Positions 62,711 to 64,000 of a stretch of DNA of 64,000 bases are shown here, piece after piece. This stretch comes from Synechococcus sp. CC9616 (GTDB taxonomy: Bacteria; Cyanobacteriota; Cyanobacteriia; PCC-6307; Cyanobiaceae): contig NZ_KI911558.1 in NCBI RefSeq assembly GCF_000515235.1, positions 773,490 to 837,489 on the forward strand, written 5' to 3'. The first letter of the stretch is position 1. Each line of letters opens with the position of its first letter. The notes beneath the pieces were generated by a model that saw only the letters and a list, made by a program, of their open reading frames with translations, was not told the DNA's origin and did no database searches. The translations under genes and the position numbers were made by a program.

Positions 62711-63211
62711 ATGGAATCACTTTTAATGCAACTAGCAATGGCTGCCCTGTCCCAGTTCGGCGGTGGCGGATTGGGTGGCAATGGCTTTGGAGGAGGCGGC
62801 ATGGGACTGCCTTTGGGCGGCGGTTACGGGATGCCGACGCGCCCCCAGCCGATTGCCTATCCCCAGGCCCCGGTGATGAGGCCCGCACCTGCTCCGATCC
62901 AAACCCAGGGGCCAGCCATGCAGGCCAGCACCCTGGCCGCGACAACCTGTCTGCTCAGGAACGGTGAGCTGAGCAGGAGGCAGGCCATGACGATGCTGGA
63001 TCGGCAGGGGCAGAGGATGGGATGGGCTCCGGGTTGGGGACGCTCGATTCCCGTCAGCGTTGTTGATCGCACCATCGCTGGTGCTGGAGGCTGCCAGGCC
63101 CTGTTAGCCAGCATCAGAAACGGACGTCAGCCAGGGGTGACCCAGGTTGCCGGCAGCGGTATGGGAAGCCGCAGCCAGCAGGAGGGTTTCGGGTTGTATC
63201 CCTACCGCTGA
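62711..63211 (+). CDS. Gly/Pro-rich protein with conserved C-terminal domain
   Basis: Encodes 166 residues. The first 65 are low complexity (QFGGGGLGGNGFGGGGMGLP then Pro/Gln-rich). The last 90 look folded: TCLLRNGELSRRQAMTMLDR, QGQRMGWAPGWGRSIPVSVV and AGAGGCQALLASIRNGRQ, with two Cys. No classical signal peptide, though MESLLMQLAMAALSQF could be membrane-associated. No family recognised. The 3' end overlaps the convergent protease gene by 10 nt. Confidence 0.6.
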   Translation: MESLLMQLAMAALSQFGGGGLGGNGFGGGGMGLPLGGGYGMPTRPQPIAYPQAPVMRPAPAPIQTQGPAMQASTLAATTCLLRNGELSRRQAMTMLDRQGQRMGWAPGWGRSIPVSVVDRTIAGAGGCQALLASIRNGRQPGVTQVAGSGMGSRSQQEGFGLYPYR

Positions 63212-64000
63212 AACGCGGATAAGAGGTTGGCGCTGGTCGGGTCGTAGGTCTGGCCAGCACTGGCTTGTCCCAGAATTCTGATCAGTGTTGTTTCAGCAAC
63301 TCTGTACTGGCTATCGCGACCCGTACCGAGATCATCTGCGGTGATCGATCGGATTTCATCCTCAGTCATCGTGGCCTGAACATCAGGCTCGATGCCGTTT
63401 TGGTGGATGTCACGTCCACTGGGGGTGAGGTATTTGGCGATGGTCACGGTCATCCCCGAGCCATCAGCCAAACCGCGGACGGACTGCACAAGGCCCTTAC
63501 CAAAGGTCTTCATCCCCACGAGCTGAGCGCGGTCGTTGTCCTGCAGGGCACCGGAGAGAATTTCGCTGGCGCTGGCCGAGCCCTCATTGACGAGGATCAC
63601 CATTGGTTTGTCGGTGATGGCAGACCCCGTCGCCCGTCGAACATCGCGGATACCTTCCCGCGTCCGCGTGCTCACGATGGTTCCTTCATTCAGCCACTGC
63701 CGGGCAATGTCGACGCTTGCCTCCAGGAGGCCGCCGGGATTGCTCCGGAGATCCAGCACATATCCCTGTGCCCCTTCCGATTCCAGCTCACGAATCGCGT
63801 CTCGCATTTCACGCGAGGCGTTGGCATTGAACTGTTTCAGCCGGATGTAGCCGATCTTGTTGCCGTTGGGCGCCGTATTCAGAGAGGTGTCAACGGAATT
63901 GATTTCAATGCGTGCACGAACCAGTGGCACGTTCAGGACCTGACCCTTGCGGCGAAGCCCCAACTCAACCTTCGAGCCTTCCGGTCCACGGATCAGCTTC
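63202..64000 (-). CDS. CtpA-type carboxyl-terminal processing protease (C-terminal part)
   Basis: At least 265 codons, open at the right edge, so the N-terminus (signal peptide and start of the PDZ domain) is missing. The visible part has the end of the PDZ domain (LIRGPEGSKVELGLRRKGQV) and the S41 peptidase core: YVLDLRSNPGGLLEASVDIA, VILVNEGSASASEILSGALQ with the catalytic Ser, and LVGMKTFGKGLVQSV with the catalytic Lys. It ends in a short tail. In cyanobacteria CtpA matures the D1 protein of photosystem II; paralogues CtpB and CtpC exist, so the exact type is not fixed. Confidence 0.9.
   Translation of the reverse strand, partial: KLIRGPEGSKVELGLRRKGQVLNVPLVRARIEINSVDTSLNTAPNGNKIGYIRLKQFNANASREMRDAIRELESEGAQGYVLDLRSNPGGLLEASVDIARQWLNEGTIVSTRTREGIRDVRRATGSAITDKPMVILVNEGSASASEILSGALQDNDRAQLVGMKTFGKGLVQSVRGLADGSGMTVTIAKYLTPSGRDIHQNGIEPDVQATMTEDEIRSITADDLGTGRDSQYRVAETTLIRILGQASAGQTYDPTSANLLSAFQR

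Overview
The window looks like chromosomal DNA of a marine picocyanobacterium, most likely marine Synechococcus. Signs of this are a photosystem I subunit (PsaK), several cyanobacterium-restricted families (Ycf35/DUF1257, DUF3110, the DUF2499-DUF3593 pair), a DnaK1-type chaperone next to its J-protein, and a complete glucosylglycerol synthesis and uptake operon (ggpS-ggtBCDA), the osmolyte system of marine cyanobacteria. The core genes are GC-moderate and tightly packed, with 3-20 nt overlaps. This assignment comes from recognised families, not from a database comparison.

Layout. 1-423: the start of a protein with Calx-beta-like repeats that runs off the left edge, followed by about 600 AT-rich bases without a gene. 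1.0-6.5 kb: core genes leuS and pgi, plus a membrane-anchored lysozyme-like protein. 6.5-20.2 kb: an AT-richer accessory island of short genes. Its left part (6.9-14.5 kb) is dominated by small exported proteins, tandem TPR lipoprotein-size proteins, broken genes and a dispersed GNRA-loop hairpin. Its right part (14.7-20.2 kb) holds small membrane proteins, a phage terminase-small-subunit-like gene, an OB-fold-like gene, an EF-hand protein and four short soluble proteins. A 26-codon copy of the 3' end of the lysozyme-like gene at 17.6 kb may mark an old island edge.

20.4-34.1 kb: housekeeping genes for an NCS2-type permease, a muramoyl amidase, an M61 peptidase, Ycf35, purN, argC, ribBA, a cyclophilin, mtnP, murQ, DUF3110, a J-protein and dnaK. 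34.3-37.0 kb: pstCAB phosphate uptake. 37.1 kb: tRNA-Ser(GGA) with its terminator. 37.2-43.3 kb: two ferredoxins, an inositol-monophosphatase family protein, hisZ, htpG, rpmB and a Tat-like exported peroxiredoxin. 43.3-49.1 kb: ggpS-ggtB-ggtC-ggtD-ggtA with 4-nt overlaps and two short coupled reading frames behind it. 49.2-50.3 kb: a PstS/SphX-type phosphate-binding protein with a possible Pho box, separated from pstCAB. 50.3-63.2 kb: csaB-like, DUF2499/DUF3593, psaK, dxs, ilvA, scpB, yggT, mfd and several small genes. 63.2-64.0 kb: the 3' part of a CtpA-type protease running off the right edge.

The most unusual material is in the island. At least four small exported proteins share a Cys-x7-[ILV]-[ST]-x-Glu ... 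Cys pattern despite very divergent sequences. Two of them are inverted copies with conserved ends and a diverged middle. Several island reading frames are interrupted by single in-frame stop codons (three TAG, one TAA, one TGA) while still looking coding on both sides.
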